DNA of 64,000 nucleotides from NCBI GenBank assembly GCA_964403525.1, contig CAYOGE010000005.1, forward strand, positions 1 to 64,000. The letters are read 5' to 3'. The translations under genes and the position numbers were made by a program. The notes beneath the pieces are model-generated. The model was given only the letters and a program-made list of their open reading frames with translations, ran no database searches and was not told where the DNA came from. The stretch comes from JAJTGZ01 sp964403525 (GTDB lineage Bacteria; Planctomycetota; Phycisphaerae; Phycisphaerales; UBA1924). Positions 24,047 through 33,721 of this stretch are shown piece after piece. Within the stretch, counting starts at the first letter, position 1, and every line of letters starts with the position of its first letter.

Positions 24047-26884
24047 TCAGGCTTGCTGCGAATCTCCGTTGCTCTCGGCGGCGATGCGCGTCGCGGCGAC
24101 GACCTCGTCGCCCTCGTCAAGCCGCACGACCCGCACGCCCTGGGTGCCTCGCCCGATCTTGCTGATCTCGCTTGCCGCGATACGCACCATCTGCCCCTGC
24201 TTGGTGATGACCATGACGCCGTCGGCCTCGAGCACGCCCAACGCCGCCACGGAAGGCCCGTTGCGTCCTTCCGTCTTGATGTCGTTGCGTCCCTTGCCGC
24301 CGCGGCTCTGGCTGCGTGCCTTGCCAGTCTCGGGCTGAACGCGGTACTCGTCGATCGCCGTGCGTTTGCCGTAGCCGTTGCGGGTGATGGTGAGCAGGCT
24401 GAGGGAAGGGTCGCGGGTCACGGTGTCGCCGTCGTCGTCTCTCACCATTGGCACGGTTACAAGTCCGACGATCTCGTCGCCGTCGTCGAGGCTCATGCCC
24501 TTTACGCCGCCGGCGCCTCGTCCCATGTCGCGGGCGTCGGTCTCGATGAAGCGGATAGCGCTGCCGCCGGCGGTTGCGAGCAGCACGTCGTCCTCACCCG
24601 ATGTGAGGGCAACGTCGAGCAGCGCATCGCCCTCGCGGATATCGATGGCGATCAGGCCGCCCTTGTTCACGTTCATGTAGGCCTTGAGCGCGGTGCGTTT
24701 GACGATGCCTCGCACGGTGGCGAAGGTGAGGAAGTGGCTGCCCTCTTCGAAGTTCTTGACGTTGAGGAAGGCTTTTACGCGCTCGCCGGCCTTCAGTTCG
24801 ATCAGGTTGACGATCGGCCGCCCCTTGGCGGTGCGGTCCATCTCCGGGAGTTCGTACACCTTGATTTTGTAGACACGCCCGGTGTTTGTGAAGCACAGGA
24901 GGTCGTCGTGGGTGCTGGCGACGAAGAGGTGCTCGACGTAGTCCTCGTCCTTGCTCCGACCGCCGATGACGCCCTTGCCGCCGCGCCCCTGCTGGCGGTA
25001 GGTGTCCAGCGGCACGCGCTTGGCGTAGCCGGCTCGGCTGATGGTGACGGCGACGTCTGACACGGGGATCAGCGCCCCGATGTCGAGCCCGTCGTCGGCG
25101 GCGTCCTGGATTTCGGTGAGGCGGGCGCCGCGCCCGGTGGGCCCCGTGAACTTTGCGCGCATCGCGTCGCAGTCGGCCTTGATGATGTCGAGCACGAGGC
25201 GGTGGGTGGCGAGGATGCGCTCGTACCCCTCCATCTCGGCGACGAGGTTGCGGTAGTCGTTGGTCAGCTTCTCGACCTCGAGCCCGACGAGCTGGATCAG
25301 GCGCATGTTGCCGATCGTCTCGGCCTGGATGCGAGAGAGCGCCACGCCGCCGAGCGCGTCGAACGAGCGCACGTGCGTCATCAACCGGGCGGGGAGCAGC
25401 GGGGCGTACTTGTGCGCCGCGGGGATCGCGAAGCGTTTCTCCATGAGGCGTTCGATCGCCTCGGCGCGCGTGCGTGACGACCGGATGATCTTGATCACCT
25501 CGTCGATGTCGCAGACGGCGTAGATCATGCCCTCGAGCACGTGGGCACGCTTGCGGGCCTCGCCCAGCAGCCACGCCGTGCGCCGGCGGATCACGTCGAC
25601 GCGGTGATCGATGTAGTAGCGGATCATCTCGCGCAGGCTCAGCGTGCGAGGCTGGCGGTTCACAAGCGCGATGCTCTGTACGCTGAAGCTCTGCTGCAGC
25701 GGCGTGTACTCGCACAGCTGCTTCTCGACGACGCCCGCGTCGGCGCCCTTTTTCAGTTCGATCACGACGCGCACGGGGCTCTTGGCGTTGCTCTCGTTGC
25801 GGGCGTCGGAGATGTCGGTGATCTTGTCCTCGTCGATGGCGATCTTGATCTTCTCGATCAGGTTGTCGAGCCCGAGGTTGTAGGGGATCTGCTCGATCAC
25901 AAGCTGCTGGCGGTCCTTCGAGCCTTCCATGGGTTCAACACGCACGCGCCCGCGGAGCGTGATCCGCCCGCGCCCGGTGTCGTACGCATCGACGATACCG
26001 CGGCGCCCGAGGATTGTGCCGCCGGTAGGAAAGTCAGGGCCTTTCATGCCGCGGCGCACCGTACGACCTTCGGCGTCGGTGACGTCGGACATCAACTCGC
26101 CCAGAGAGATCTCGGGGTTGTCGACGGTGCGAACGATCGCATCGAGCACTTCAACGGGGTTGTTGGGGGCGAGGTTGGTCGCCATGCCCACCGCGATGCC
26201 CACGCCGCCGTTGACCATGAGGTTTGGAAACCGGGCGGGGAGCACCGTCGGCTCCATGCGAGTGTCGTCGTAGTTCGGCTGCATCTCCACCGCGTGGTAC
26301 TCAAGGTCGGCGAGCATGTCGACCGCGGCGGGCGCCATGCGAGCCTCGGTGTACCGCATGGCCGCGGCGGGGTCGGGGGCGATGGAGCCGAAGTTGCCCT
26401 GGGGGTCAACGAAGACGACGCGGCTCCTCCAGTCCTGTCCCATGCCGACGAGTGTGCCGTAGAGCGCGCTGTCACCGTGGGGGTGGAAGTTACCCATCAC
26501 CTCGCCGACGATTTTGGCGCACTTGAGGTGCTTCTTGCCCGGCGTGAGGCGCAGCTCGTGCAGGCCGAACAGCAACCGGCGCTGCGAGGGCTTGAGGCCG
26601 TCGCGCACATCGGGCAGGGCCCGGTCCATGATCGTGCTCATGGCGTAGGTGAGGTACGACTCAGAAAGCTCGCGCTCGATGCGCAGGTCGTGGATGTTCC
26701 CGTCACCGCTGTCGCCGCCGGAACCTGGGTCCGCACCGCCACCGCCGCCGGAGCCACCGCTGCCGCTCCCGGCGAGTTCTTTGTTGAGGCCGTCTGCTGA
26801 GTCTGGTGTCGTTCCGCCGCTGACCATTTTGCTTTCCAATTCAGACCCCTCTCGGCCCGTCTTTTCCGCATCAAAAGTCGGCAT
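24047..26884 (-). CDS. gyrA: DNA gyrase subunit A
   Basis: A 945-residue type IIA topoisomerase subunit that breaks and rejoins DNA. After an N-terminal extension of about 63 residues rich in Gly and Ser, the core starts at HDLRIERELSESYLTYAMS. The catalytic Tyr is Y176 (AAAMRYTEAR). The quinolone region reads GDSALYGTLV, with Ser at the E. coli 83 position but Gly (G141) at position 87. The C-terminal beta-pinwheel has a GyrA-box-like QGRGGKG, supporting gyrase rather than topoisomerase IV. ATG 26884 has GGAGG 8 bases upstream; the extra open frame above it is not needed. gyrB is not adjacent. Confidence 0.96.
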   Translation of the reverse strand: MPTFDAEKTGREGSELESKMVSGGTTPDSADGLNKELAGSGSGGSGGGGGADPGSGGDSGDGNIHDLRIERELSESYLTYAMSTIMDRALPDVRDGLKPSQRRLLFGLHELRLTPGKKHLKCAKIVGEVMGNFHPHGDSALYGTLVGMGQDWRSRVVFVDPQGNFGSIAPDPAAAMRYTEARMAPAAVDMLADLEYHAVEMQPNYDDTRMEPTVLPARFPNLMVNGGVGIAVGMATNLAPNNPVEVLDAIVRTVDNPEISLGELMSDVTDAEGRTVRRGMKGPDFPTGGTILGRRGIVDAYDTGRGRITLRGRVRVEPMEGSKDRQQLVIEQIPYNLGLDNLIEKIKIAIDEDKITDISDARNESNAKSPVRVVIELKKGADAGVVEKQLCEYTPLQQSFSVQSIALVNRQPRTLSLREMIRYYIDHRVDVIRRRTAWLLGEARKRAHVLEGMIYAVCDIDEVIKIIRSSRTRAEAIERLMEKRFAIPAAHKYAPLLPARLMTHVRSFDALGGVALSRIQAETIGNMRLIQLVGLEVEKLTNDYRNLVAEMEGYERILATHRLVLDIIKADCDAMRAKFTGPTGRGARLTEIQDAADDGLDIGALIPVSDVAVTISRAGYAKRVPLDTYRQQGRGGKGVIGGRSKDEDYVEHLFVASTHDDLLCFTNTGRVYKIKVYELPEMDRTAKGRPIVNLIELKAGERVKAFLNVKNFEEGSHFLTFATVRGIVKRTALKAYMNVNKGGLIAIDIREGDALLDVALTSGEDDVLLATAGGSAIRFIETDARDMGRGAGGVKGMSLDDGDEIVGLVTVPMVRDDDGDTVTRDPSLSLLTITRNGYGKRTAIDEYRVQPETGKARSQSRGGKGRNDIKTEGRNGPSVAALGVLEADGVMVITKQGQMVRIAASEISKIGRGTQGVRVVRLDEGDEVVAATRIAAESNGDSQQA

Positions 26885-27091
26885 TCCAAGGCCTCCGTGC
26901 CCGGCAGGTTTCGAGCCGTCTTTCACAGGAGAAATGATAGGGAAAGCGGCCCGCGGATTCCTGTTTTTGGAGGGCAATTCCGTGATCGGAGCTGCCCTGT
27001 TTTTTGCTCCGGGAGTCGGGCGGCCGGGCGGTGGGGGTGGAGTGGCCGGTGCGGGCTCAAAGGGGGTGTTTGAGTCGGAGAGAACGGGCGG

Positions 27092-28981
27092 TCAGTTGGC
27101 GCTGGCCTTCTCGATCCCCTTGATGATTTCAAGCACGGCCATCAGGCCCATCGCTGTCGCGTCGGTCTGCGTGCGCTGGTCCCACGTTGAGTTTCTCAGA
27201 CCCCCCTTGGCCATCGCCGCGTCGCTGCAGAGCCAGCCGAGCGAGTCGTCAACTTGCAGCTGCCGCAAGTAGCGAGCGGCACCCAGCAGCCTGACCACCT
27301 CGCCGCCGCGCTCTTCCTTGCTTGTGAGCGTCGGTTCGCCGAGCATCGTGCCCAGAAAGGCGACCAGCCTGGCGGTCTGACAGGTCGGCAGCGGGCGGTT
27401 GCTTCCGGGCATGACGATCCCGCCCACCATGTCCTGCCCGTCTGGACCGGCATCGATGGCCTGGAGTTGGTGCTTCCAGATGAGGTTGCGCATCTCGCGC
27501 AGGGCGGGGGCGGAGGGGAGGTCCGCGACCTTGTCGCGCGAGCACGCCTCAAGCTCGGCCCAGCCGATCCACGGCATGTGCGAGCCGAGAGTGCCCGGTG
27601 TGCACCGCGAGAAGATCCGGCGGGTCAGGCTCCTCCCGTCGGCCGCGGCCTCTGGCCAGAGGCCGGGTGCTGACGGCTTGGAAACGAGTGCGAGCGCAAT
27701 GATCGAGTGTTCAGTCTGGGGCTCGGCCGCGGCCGCCGCGGTGCGCAGGCGAGCCGCTGCCGCCGGGGTGACAACGCCACCAGCCAGCAAGACGCCGGCA
27801 TCAACGGTTGGAGAATCGGCCAATCGCGATCGTGTAGCGAGGGCCGACTCCCACAGCGGCAGGCGTGCCCGGACTGCATCGGCCATGGCACCATCGCCGC
27901 GGGCGGCCAGATAGCGGTCCAGGGCGAGCTTGGCGACCGAAACCGAGAAAGCCGGGTCGTCGGGTGTCTCCGGGGTCCCCGTCGCGAGCGAAACGGTTTG
28001 CTCCATCCATCCGCCGGTCCGGTTTGCCAGGTGCCCGGCGAAACGATCGGCCATGTGCCAGAGCTCTGCGACCTGGTCAACGTCACTCTGCAGGACGAGT
28101 TTCTGGCCGCGGTAGAGGAGCTCCGGGCCCTTGTCGGCGCGCCACTGCGCGACGTGCGCAGTGCGGAACCGGTAAAGCGTGATGCCCTGCTTCTTCTCCA
28201 ATTCCGCCGGCTCGGTCAGCACCACCATCGCGCCGCCGCCCGCCTCGCCGCGTGCGAGCGAGGCCACGATGCCGACTGCCCGCCGAGCCGCTTCGCTGGG
28301 GACGATGTTGCCGCCCGCCGAAGCGCCGGGGAAGACGGCTCCGACGTTTTCTTTGAGGGCTGCGAGCACGCCGTCGAGCCCCGGTTGGAGTGTCGCGTCG
28401 AAATCGCCGTAGGCGTTGGCGTTGATCCGCATCAGCGGGCCGCTCAGTTCGAGCGAGATCAGCACGTCCTGGCGGAGCATCCGGATCATCTCAGCCCGGG
28501 ACTCGCCGACGCCCTTGGCGGGCAGGCGTGGTTCCGCGCTGGCCCACGCGGCCGTTGCCGCCTCTGCGATCCGGTCAGCGCTCGGTGGCGCGCCCGGCCC
28601 GCCGATCGACGCCCCTCGACCGACGGTCTCGCCGGCAAGGCGGACCACGATGGAGCACCCATAAACCGCAGGCAAGTCGCGCGTTTCGATCTTGTCGGAC
28701 GTGCCGCGGATGAACCGCTCGACTTCTCCGAAGGCCCTCAGCGTTTCGGCCGGGCCGGGCTGGGTCGCCGCGGCGACCGCCGCTGGTGTGCCGTGATCGT
28801 CCGAGAAGCCGGCGGCTGTGGCGATGCCTGCGCTTGTGGCTGTTGCCCAGAGGCAACACACGAGGTGGAGCGTGTGTCGCAGCGCTGCAACGCTGGCGAA
28901 GCGCGCCCGACGTTTCTCGGACTCGGGACCCTCCTGGCGGGTCTGTATCGGCGTGCGGCCGCTCGCGAGCGGGGCTGGCAT
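27092..28981 (-). CDS. Large membrane-anchored or exported protein, unknown function
   Basis: A 629-residue protein. A short basic N-terminal part precedes one hydrophobic segment (LHLVCCLWATATSAGIATAA) at about 37-58, then a long Ala-rich domain follows. It contains ISLELSGPLMRINANAYGD, MVVLTEPAELEKKQGITLYRF and a C-terminal helical part (VRLLGAARYLRQLQVDDSLG; ATAMGLMAVLEIIKGIE). I recognise no family; the helical C-terminus recalls alpha/alpha-toroid folds but this is weak. ATG 28981 is preferred because GAGGTG lies 9 bases upstream; an in-frame ATG 29095 would collide with a putative small gene on the other strand. Confidence 0.7.
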   Translation of the reverse strand: MPAPLASGRTPIQTRQEGPESEKRRARFASVAALRHTLHLVCCLWATATSAGIATAAGFSDDHGTPAAVAAATQPGPAETLRAFGEVERFIRGTSDKIETRDLPAVYGCSIVVRLAGETVGRGASIGGPGAPPSADRIAEAATAAWASAEPRLPAKGVGESRAEMIRMLRQDVLISLELSGPLMRINANAYGDFDATLQPGLDGVLAALKENVGAVFPGASAGGNIVPSEAARRAVGIVASLARGEAGGGAMVVLTEPAELEKKQGITLYRFRTAHVAQWRADKGPELLYRGQKLVLQSDVDQVAELWHMADRFAGHLANRTGGWMEQTVSLATGTPETPDDPAFSVSVAKLALDRYLAARGDGAMADAVRARLPLWESALATRSRLADSPTVDAGVLLAGGVVTPAAAARLRTAAAAAEPQTEHSIIALALVSKPSAPGLWPEAAADGRSLTRRIFSRCTPGTLGSHMPWIGWAELEACSRDKVADLPSAPALREMRNLIWKHQLQAIDAGPDGQDMVGGIVMPGSNRPLPTCQTARLVAFLGTMLGEPTLTSKEERGGEVVRLLGAARYLRQLQVDDSLGWLCSDAAMAKGGLRNSTWDQRTQTDATAMGLMAVLEIIKGIEKASAN

Positions 28982-29039
28982 GCGCGCTGCACCTCGTGCT
29001 TTGTCAGTGGCCGCAACAACCAAAGAACGGAGTCCTCGC

Positions 29040-29120
29040 ATGTCACAGCTCCTCCAGATCAGCCCGAACCAGCAGCGCGTGATCGTCCTCTTCATCCTGA
29101 GCTTTGCCGCGATGTGCTGA
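29040..29120 (+). CDS. Possible 26-residue membrane peptide
   Basis: A short open frame: MSQLLQISPNQQ, then RVIVLFILSFAAMC. Its second half is a hydrophobic helix long enough to sit in a membrane. ATG 29040 has GGAG with 7-base spacing, and nearly every codon ends in G or C, as in the real genes around it. It lies divergent from the large gene below and faces S1 across a terminator. No function can be assigned; chance is possible given the length. Confidence 0.4.
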   Translation: MSQLLQISPNQQRVIVLFILSFAAMC

Positions 29121-29299
29121 GCGGCTTCGCTCCCCCGCCCGTCGTTTCCCGGCTTCCGAGCCGACCCGGAACCGTAGCGCTCTCTCTCTCCTACTCGTTC
29201 TGGGCCGGTTCAGGGCCCGCACGCAGAGCCGATTTGGCTACCCCCACGCCCGGCGGATTCGTCCGACCGGGCGTCTTGCGCATACAGGTTGCAGCAACG

Positions 29300-29329
29300 A
29301 AAAACCGCCCGGGGATGCCCCGGGCGGTT
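29300..29329 (-). terminator. Rho-independent terminator after rpsA
   Basis: On the minus strand an 10-12-bp stem (AACCGCCCGGGG/CCCCGGGCGGTT, loop CAT) runs into TTTTT. It lies 40 bases after the rpsA stop. Confidence 0.93.
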
Positions 29330-29368
29330 GATAGTCAGTTCAGAAAGCCAGCGCCCCGCATGCGTCGA

Positions 29369-31174
29369 TCACTCCTGCTCGGCCGTTGCTTCGGCCTCGG
29401 GCTCGGCCTTCTTGCCGAAGCTGATCTTGTCCGTGCCGAGTGCGCCGTGGCTGTCCATGCCGCCTCGGGTTGGGATCGGGCCGCGGCCCGGACGGTCGGC
29501 GCGGTCGGGGCTGCCCGAGGTGCCGCCGCCGGAGGTGTCGCCCCACTGGGCGCGCTTGAGCGAGAGGCCGATCTTGCGGTCGCTGGTGTCGACGCGGAGG
29601 ATCTTGACGTCGACCTCCTCGCCGATCTTGACCACGTCCTGCGGGTTCTCGACCTTGTGGTCGGCCAGCTCGGAGATGTGCAGCAGGCCCTCGAGGTCCG
29701 CCTCGAGCTCGACGAAGACGCCGAAGTTGGTGACCTTGGTCACCTTGCCGCGGACGACCATGCCCGGGCGGTAGTGCTCGGGGATGAGACCGATCCACGG
29801 GTCCTCGGTGAGCTGCTTGACGCCCAGGCCGATCCGCTGCTTCTCCTTGTCGACGTCGAGCACGACGCAGCGGAGCTGGTCGCCCTTCTTGAGCATCTCG
29901 TTGGGGTGCGTGACCTTCTTGGTCCACGAGAGGTCACTGACGTGCAGCAGGCCGTCGATGCCCGGCTCGATCTCGACGAACGCGCCGTAGTTGGCGAGGT
30001 TGCGGACGGTGCCCTCGATGACCGTACCGGGGGGGTACTTCTCGCTGACGAGTTCCCAGGGGTTGACCTCGGTCTGCTTCATGCCGAGGCTGATCTCCTG
30101 CTTGTTCTTGTCGATGGCGAGCACCACCACGTCGACCTCCTGGTTCGGCTGCACGAGCTCGGAGGGGTGGTTGATGCGGCGGGTCCATGACATCTCGGAG
30201 ATGTGGACCAGGCCCTCAATGCCGTCTTCAAGGCGCACGAACGCGCCGTAGGACATGAGGTTGACCACCGAGCCGTGGACGCGCGAGCCGACGGGGTACT
30301 TCTGCTCGATCGCCTCCCAGGGGCTGGCTTCCTTCTGCTTGAGGCCGAGGGCGATCTTCTCTTTCTCGCGGTCGATGTTGAGGACCTTGACCTCGATCTT
30401 CTGGCCGAGCTTGAGCATCTCGGAGGGGTGGTTGACCCGGCTCCAGCTCATGTCGGTGATGTGCAGCAGGCCGTCGATGCCGCCCAGGTCGATGAACGCG
30501 CCGAAGTCGGCGATGTTCTTGACCTCGCCCTCGATGATCTGGCCCTCGGCCAGGCGCTCGAGGAGGCGGATCTTCGCCATGTCGCGCTCTTCCTCGATCA
30601 GCTTGCGCCGGCTGACGACGATGTTGCGGCGCTCAAGGTCGATCTTGATGACCGTGGCGCGGACCGTGCGCCCCATGAACTCGTCGATGCTGCCCGGGCG
30701 GCGGACGTCAACCTGCGACGCGGGGAGGAACACCGGCACGCCGATGTCCATCAGCAGGCCGCCCTTGATCTTCTTGGTGATCTTGCCCTCGACCACGTCG
30801 CCCTCGCGCGTGGTGTCAACCAGCTTCTGCCAGTTGATCATGCGGTCGGCCTTGCGCTTGCTGACCTGCACGAGCCCGCCGTCACCCTCGAGCGCGTCGA
30901 GGTAAACCTTGACCTTGTCGCCGACCTTGATCTCGCTCCCCTCGAACTCTTCCTTTGGGATGAGGCCCTCGCTCTTGAGGCCGACGTCAACGACCACGTC
31001 GTCGCCGGCGAAGCCGCGGATGTAGCCCTCGATAATCGTGCCGGCGGTGAAGTCGGCGGTCTGCGTCCCCAGGACCGAGTCCATCTCGATTGACTGCCCG
31101 CCCATCTCGGCGTTGAGCAGCGTGTCGGAGTCGATGTCCAGGCCAAGGGAAGCGATAAGGTTCTGATCGATCAT
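29369..31174 (-). CDS. rpsA: 30S ribosomal protein S1, six S1 domains
   Basis: A 601-residue protein with six S1/OB-fold repeats, each with a G-x-V-x-x-[I/L]-x-x-[F/Y]-G-[A/V]-F-[V/I] signature: IKGGLLMDIGV, IADFGAFIDLGG, LMSYGAFVRLEDG, LANYGAFVEIEPG and VTNFGVFVELEAD, preceded by a first domain around TIIEGYIRGFAGDDVVVDVG. It brings mRNA to the ribosome. The C-terminus is Gly/Pro/Glu-rich and low in complexity. ATG 31174 (MIDQNLIASLGLDI) has no Shine-Dalgarno sequence, as is common for rpsA because S1 autoregulates its own leader. Confidence 0.95.
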   Translation of the reverse strand: MIDQNLIASLGLDIDSDTLLNAEMGGQSIEMDSVLGTQTADFTAGTIIEGYIRGFAGDDVVVDVGLKSEGLIPKEEFEGSEIKVGDKVKVYLDALEGDGGLVQVSKRKADRMINWQKLVDTTREGDVVEGKITKKIKGGLLMDIGVPVFLPASQVDVRRPGSIDEFMGRTVRATVIKIDLERRNIVVSRRKLIEEERDMAKIRLLERLAEGQIIEGEVKNIADFGAFIDLGGIDGLLHITDMSWSRVNHPSEMLKLGQKIEVKVLNIDREKEKIALGLKQKEASPWEAIEQKYPVGSRVHGSVVNLMSYGAFVRLEDGIEGLVHISEMSWTRRINHPSELVQPNQEVDVVVLAIDKNKQEISLGMKQTEVNPWELVSEKYPPGTVIEGTVRNLANYGAFVEIEPGIDGLLHVSDLSWTKKVTHPNEMLKKGDQLRCVVLDVDKEKQRIGLGVKQLTEDPWIGLIPEHYRPGMVVRGKVTKVTNFGVFVELEADLEGLLHISELADHKVENPQDVVKIGEEVDVKILRVDTSDRKIGLSLKRAQWGDTSGGGTSGSPDRADRPGRGPIPTRGGMDSHGALGTDKISFGKKAEPEAEATAEQE

Positions 31175-31463
31175 GTGGAAAAAACACTCGTTCCGCGGCA
31201 CGTGCGAATGAACCCCGTCAGCGGCCACAATCGGAGCCGGCCGCGATCAAGCCGAGCCGGAATCGGCCGGCACGATCGCGCCAGATCCGCCGCGGTTGGA
31301 CCGCTGCGGGACAGGGGGTGAGTATAGCCGTCGCGGTTCCCCTAAGGGTGCTTGCTGCCCCGAATGGAGACCCCGGCTGGCGGTGATGAGGCAGGAGGCG
31401 CGAGGGTCCCTCTCGAGCCCGGCAGCGTTCTTCGTACCACCGATTTTCGGGCTTGGCAGGGCC

Positions 31464-31913
31464 TTAGCGGGTCGAGTCGGGCGGCGGAGGTGTGGGACGG
31501 CTGGCCAATTGGTCGGCGATCCGTTTGCGGTCCTCGCTGAAGCTGACGATCTTTTCGAGGTGATTGGCGATGTGGAGGGCTGTCCGGGGCGTGCAGGCGG
31601 GGTTACTGACCAGCGTGCTGAGGACGCCCGCCTTGTCGCCTGAGAAGCCCCATGAGCCTCGCAGAGAATCGACCAGCATCAACTGACTTGGCTCGTCAAT
31701 GTCGGGCCGTGCGGCGATGGTGCTGAGGGTTGCGCAGCGGTCGCCGGAGAAGGAGATTGTTCCGGCTGCGCGGACGGCGCCGGCGTAGTTGCCGACAGGG
31801 CCAGAGAGCTCGTAGCAAGGGGGGGCATCGTGGTTGTCTACATGCACGATGCAGCCTGCGCTGATCGCCAGGAGTGGGATGATGGGCGCGGCAATCAGCG
31901 GGCGGAAGTTCAT
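31464..31913 (-). CDS. Small lipoprotein with 36-residue repeats (DUF4476-like)
   Basis: A 149-residue protein with a lipoprotein signal (PLLAISAGC). Two and a half tandem repeats of about 36 residues follow. They begin ISFSGDRCATLSTIAARPD, GFSGDKAGVLSTLVSNPA and VSFSEDRKRIADQLASR, alternating with helices such as PSQLMLVDSLRGSWG and PRTALHIANHLEKI. The D-K/R-x-x-x-L pattern recalls DUF4476 proteins. Function is unknown. ATG 31913 has GGAG 8 bases upstream, and a TACTGT hexamer further up suggests a normal leader. The 289-base gap to rpsA holds no gene. Confidence 0.72.
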   Translation of the reverse strand: MNFRPLIAAPIIPLLAISAGCIVHVDNHDAPPCYELSGPVGNYAGAVRAAGTISFSGDRCATLSTIAARPDIDEPSQLMLVDSLRGSWGFSGDKAGVLSTLVSNPACTPRTALHIANHLEKIVSFSEDRKRIADQLASRPTPPPPDSTR

Positions 31914-32011
31914 CGTGGGTGCTCCGTGGTTGGGTCTGCCCGCGTGGGTTCGCCGACGGCGAAACAGTAGATGCAGGTTGGTCGGGCGTGGCGTGTTGGG
32001 CGGGCGCACCC

Positions 32012-32017
32012 TAGGGT
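32012..32017 (+). promoter_or_regulatory. Predicted -10 of leaderless CoA-transferase gene
   Basis: TAGGGT lies 6 bases before ATG 32024. No Shine-Dalgarno sequence is present. Confidence 0.4.
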
Positions 32018-32023
32018 TTGCCT

Positions 32024-32686
<663 letters not shown>

Positions 32687-32711
32687 GTCTGGAGTGTGTG
32701 TCCGAAGGGAC

Positions 32712-33602
32712 TTATGCCTTGCGTTCACGCGACGTCTGCAGCAGCGTCGCTTCGAATGCGCGTGCCGCCGGAGACAGGGCCCGGTCGTTCGGCTTGGCGA
32801 TCGCCAGCGAGCGAACGAGCTTTCCATCGCGGCACGAGGCCCCCGGTTGGTGGGCGTCGAGCGCGAAGCGGCTGACGAAGCCGACGCCGATGCCCGCGGC
32901 GACGGAACGCTTGATTGATTCGATCGAGCGGAGTTCCATGACCACGTTGAGCGTTGCCGCGGCCGCGGCGGCCGATCCATCGATGAGGTCGCGCACGGCG
33001 CTCCCCGCCTCGAACGCCACGACGCGTTCACCCTCGAGCTCTTTCCATGCGAAAGACTTCTTCTCCGCGAGCCTGTGACCGGGCGGGGTAATCAGACGCA
33101 ACTCGTCGTCGGCCAGCGCCGCTGTCAGGAGACTTCCGCTCTCGGCCTTCTTGATTGGCAGCGTCACGATGCCCAGGTCAAGCTCGCCGGATGTGACGGC
33201 GGCGGCGATCGACGAGGAGCCGTGCTCGCGGACGTAAAAACGGACGCCGGGGTGCTGGCGTCGGAACACACCGATCGCGGGCGGCAGGAGGTAGGTCGTG
33301 GCGGTGGCGCCGCCGCCAACGCGGATCGAGCCGGCCTGGAGCCCGACGAGTTCGCGGACGGACGTCACGGCGGCCTCAGCGCGGCGGAGCGCCTCGTCGG
33401 CGTGGGCGAGGAACACGCGGCCAGCTTCGGTGGGTGTGACGCCCTTGCCTGTGCGGTGTAGCAAGGATGCCCCGACCTCGGCCTCGAGCTTCTTGACGAC
33501 GGCGCTAAGGGCCGGCTGGGTCACGCCCAGGGTGGCGGCGGCGCGGGTCATGTGGCCCGCCTTGGCGATTGCTCTGAAGTAGCGCAGGGTGGTGAGTTCC
33601 AC
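32712..33602 (-). CDS. LysR-family transcriptional regulator
   Basis: A 296-residue regulator. The N-terminal winged helix-turn-helix reads LRYFRAIAKAGHMTRAAATL then VTQPALSAVVKKLEAEVGASLLHRTGKGVTPTEAGRVFL. The effector-binding domain (about 92-290) has GSIRVGGGATATTYLLPPAIGVFRRQHPGV and LDLGIVTLP. It has the length of the CysB/CbbR group. GTG 33602 is the start that gives the normal N-terminus (ELTTLRYF). It converges with the CoA-transferase gene, a possible target. The inducer cannot be read. Confidence 0.92.
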   Translation of the reverse strand: MELTTLRYFRAIAKAGHMTRAAATLGVTQPALSAVVKKLEAEVGASLLHRTGKGVTPTEAGRVFLAHADEALRRAEAAVTSVRELVGLQAGSIRVGGGATATTYLLPPAIGVFRRQHPGVRFYVREHGSSSIAAAVTSGELDLGIVTLPIKKAESGSLLTAALADDELRLITPPGHRLAEKKSFAWKELEGERVVAFEAGSAVRDLIDGSAAAAAATLNVVMELRSIESIKRSVAAGIGVGFVSRFALDAHQPGASCRDGKLVRSLAIAKPNDRALSPAARAFEATLLQTSRERKA

Positions 33603-33610
33603 GGTGCGAG

Positions 33611-33616
33611 AGCGTA
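33611..33616 (-). promoter_or_regulatory. Predicted -10 of LysR gene
   Basis: TACGCT lies 8 bases before GTG 33602 on the minus strand. Confidence 0.4.
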
Positions 33617-33709
33617 CCCGGTATGGTGCAGGGCTGGCGATCGCGAGCCCGGACCGGCATTTCGTCCAAATAGGCCAATGCCCGGGTTGTGCAGCGTGGG
33701 CACGTGAGG

Positions 33710-33715
33710 CATACT
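33710..33715 (+). promoter_or_regulatory. Predicted -10 of secreted repeat protein gene
   Basis: CATACT lies 6 bases before ATG 33722. It deviates from TANNNT at the first base. Confidence 0.35.
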
Positions 33716-33721
33716 CCCTGC

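Noticed and set aside
25541..26800. Long open frame antisense to gyrA (419 codons)
   Set aside because: High GC content keeps antisense frames open. gyrA is certain on the other strand and the translation shows only Val/Ala/His-rich shadow composition.
27707..30190. Open frame of 827 codons on the plus strand
   Set aside because: It crosses a large minus-strand gene, the S1 terminator and part of rpsA, and shows no family pattern.
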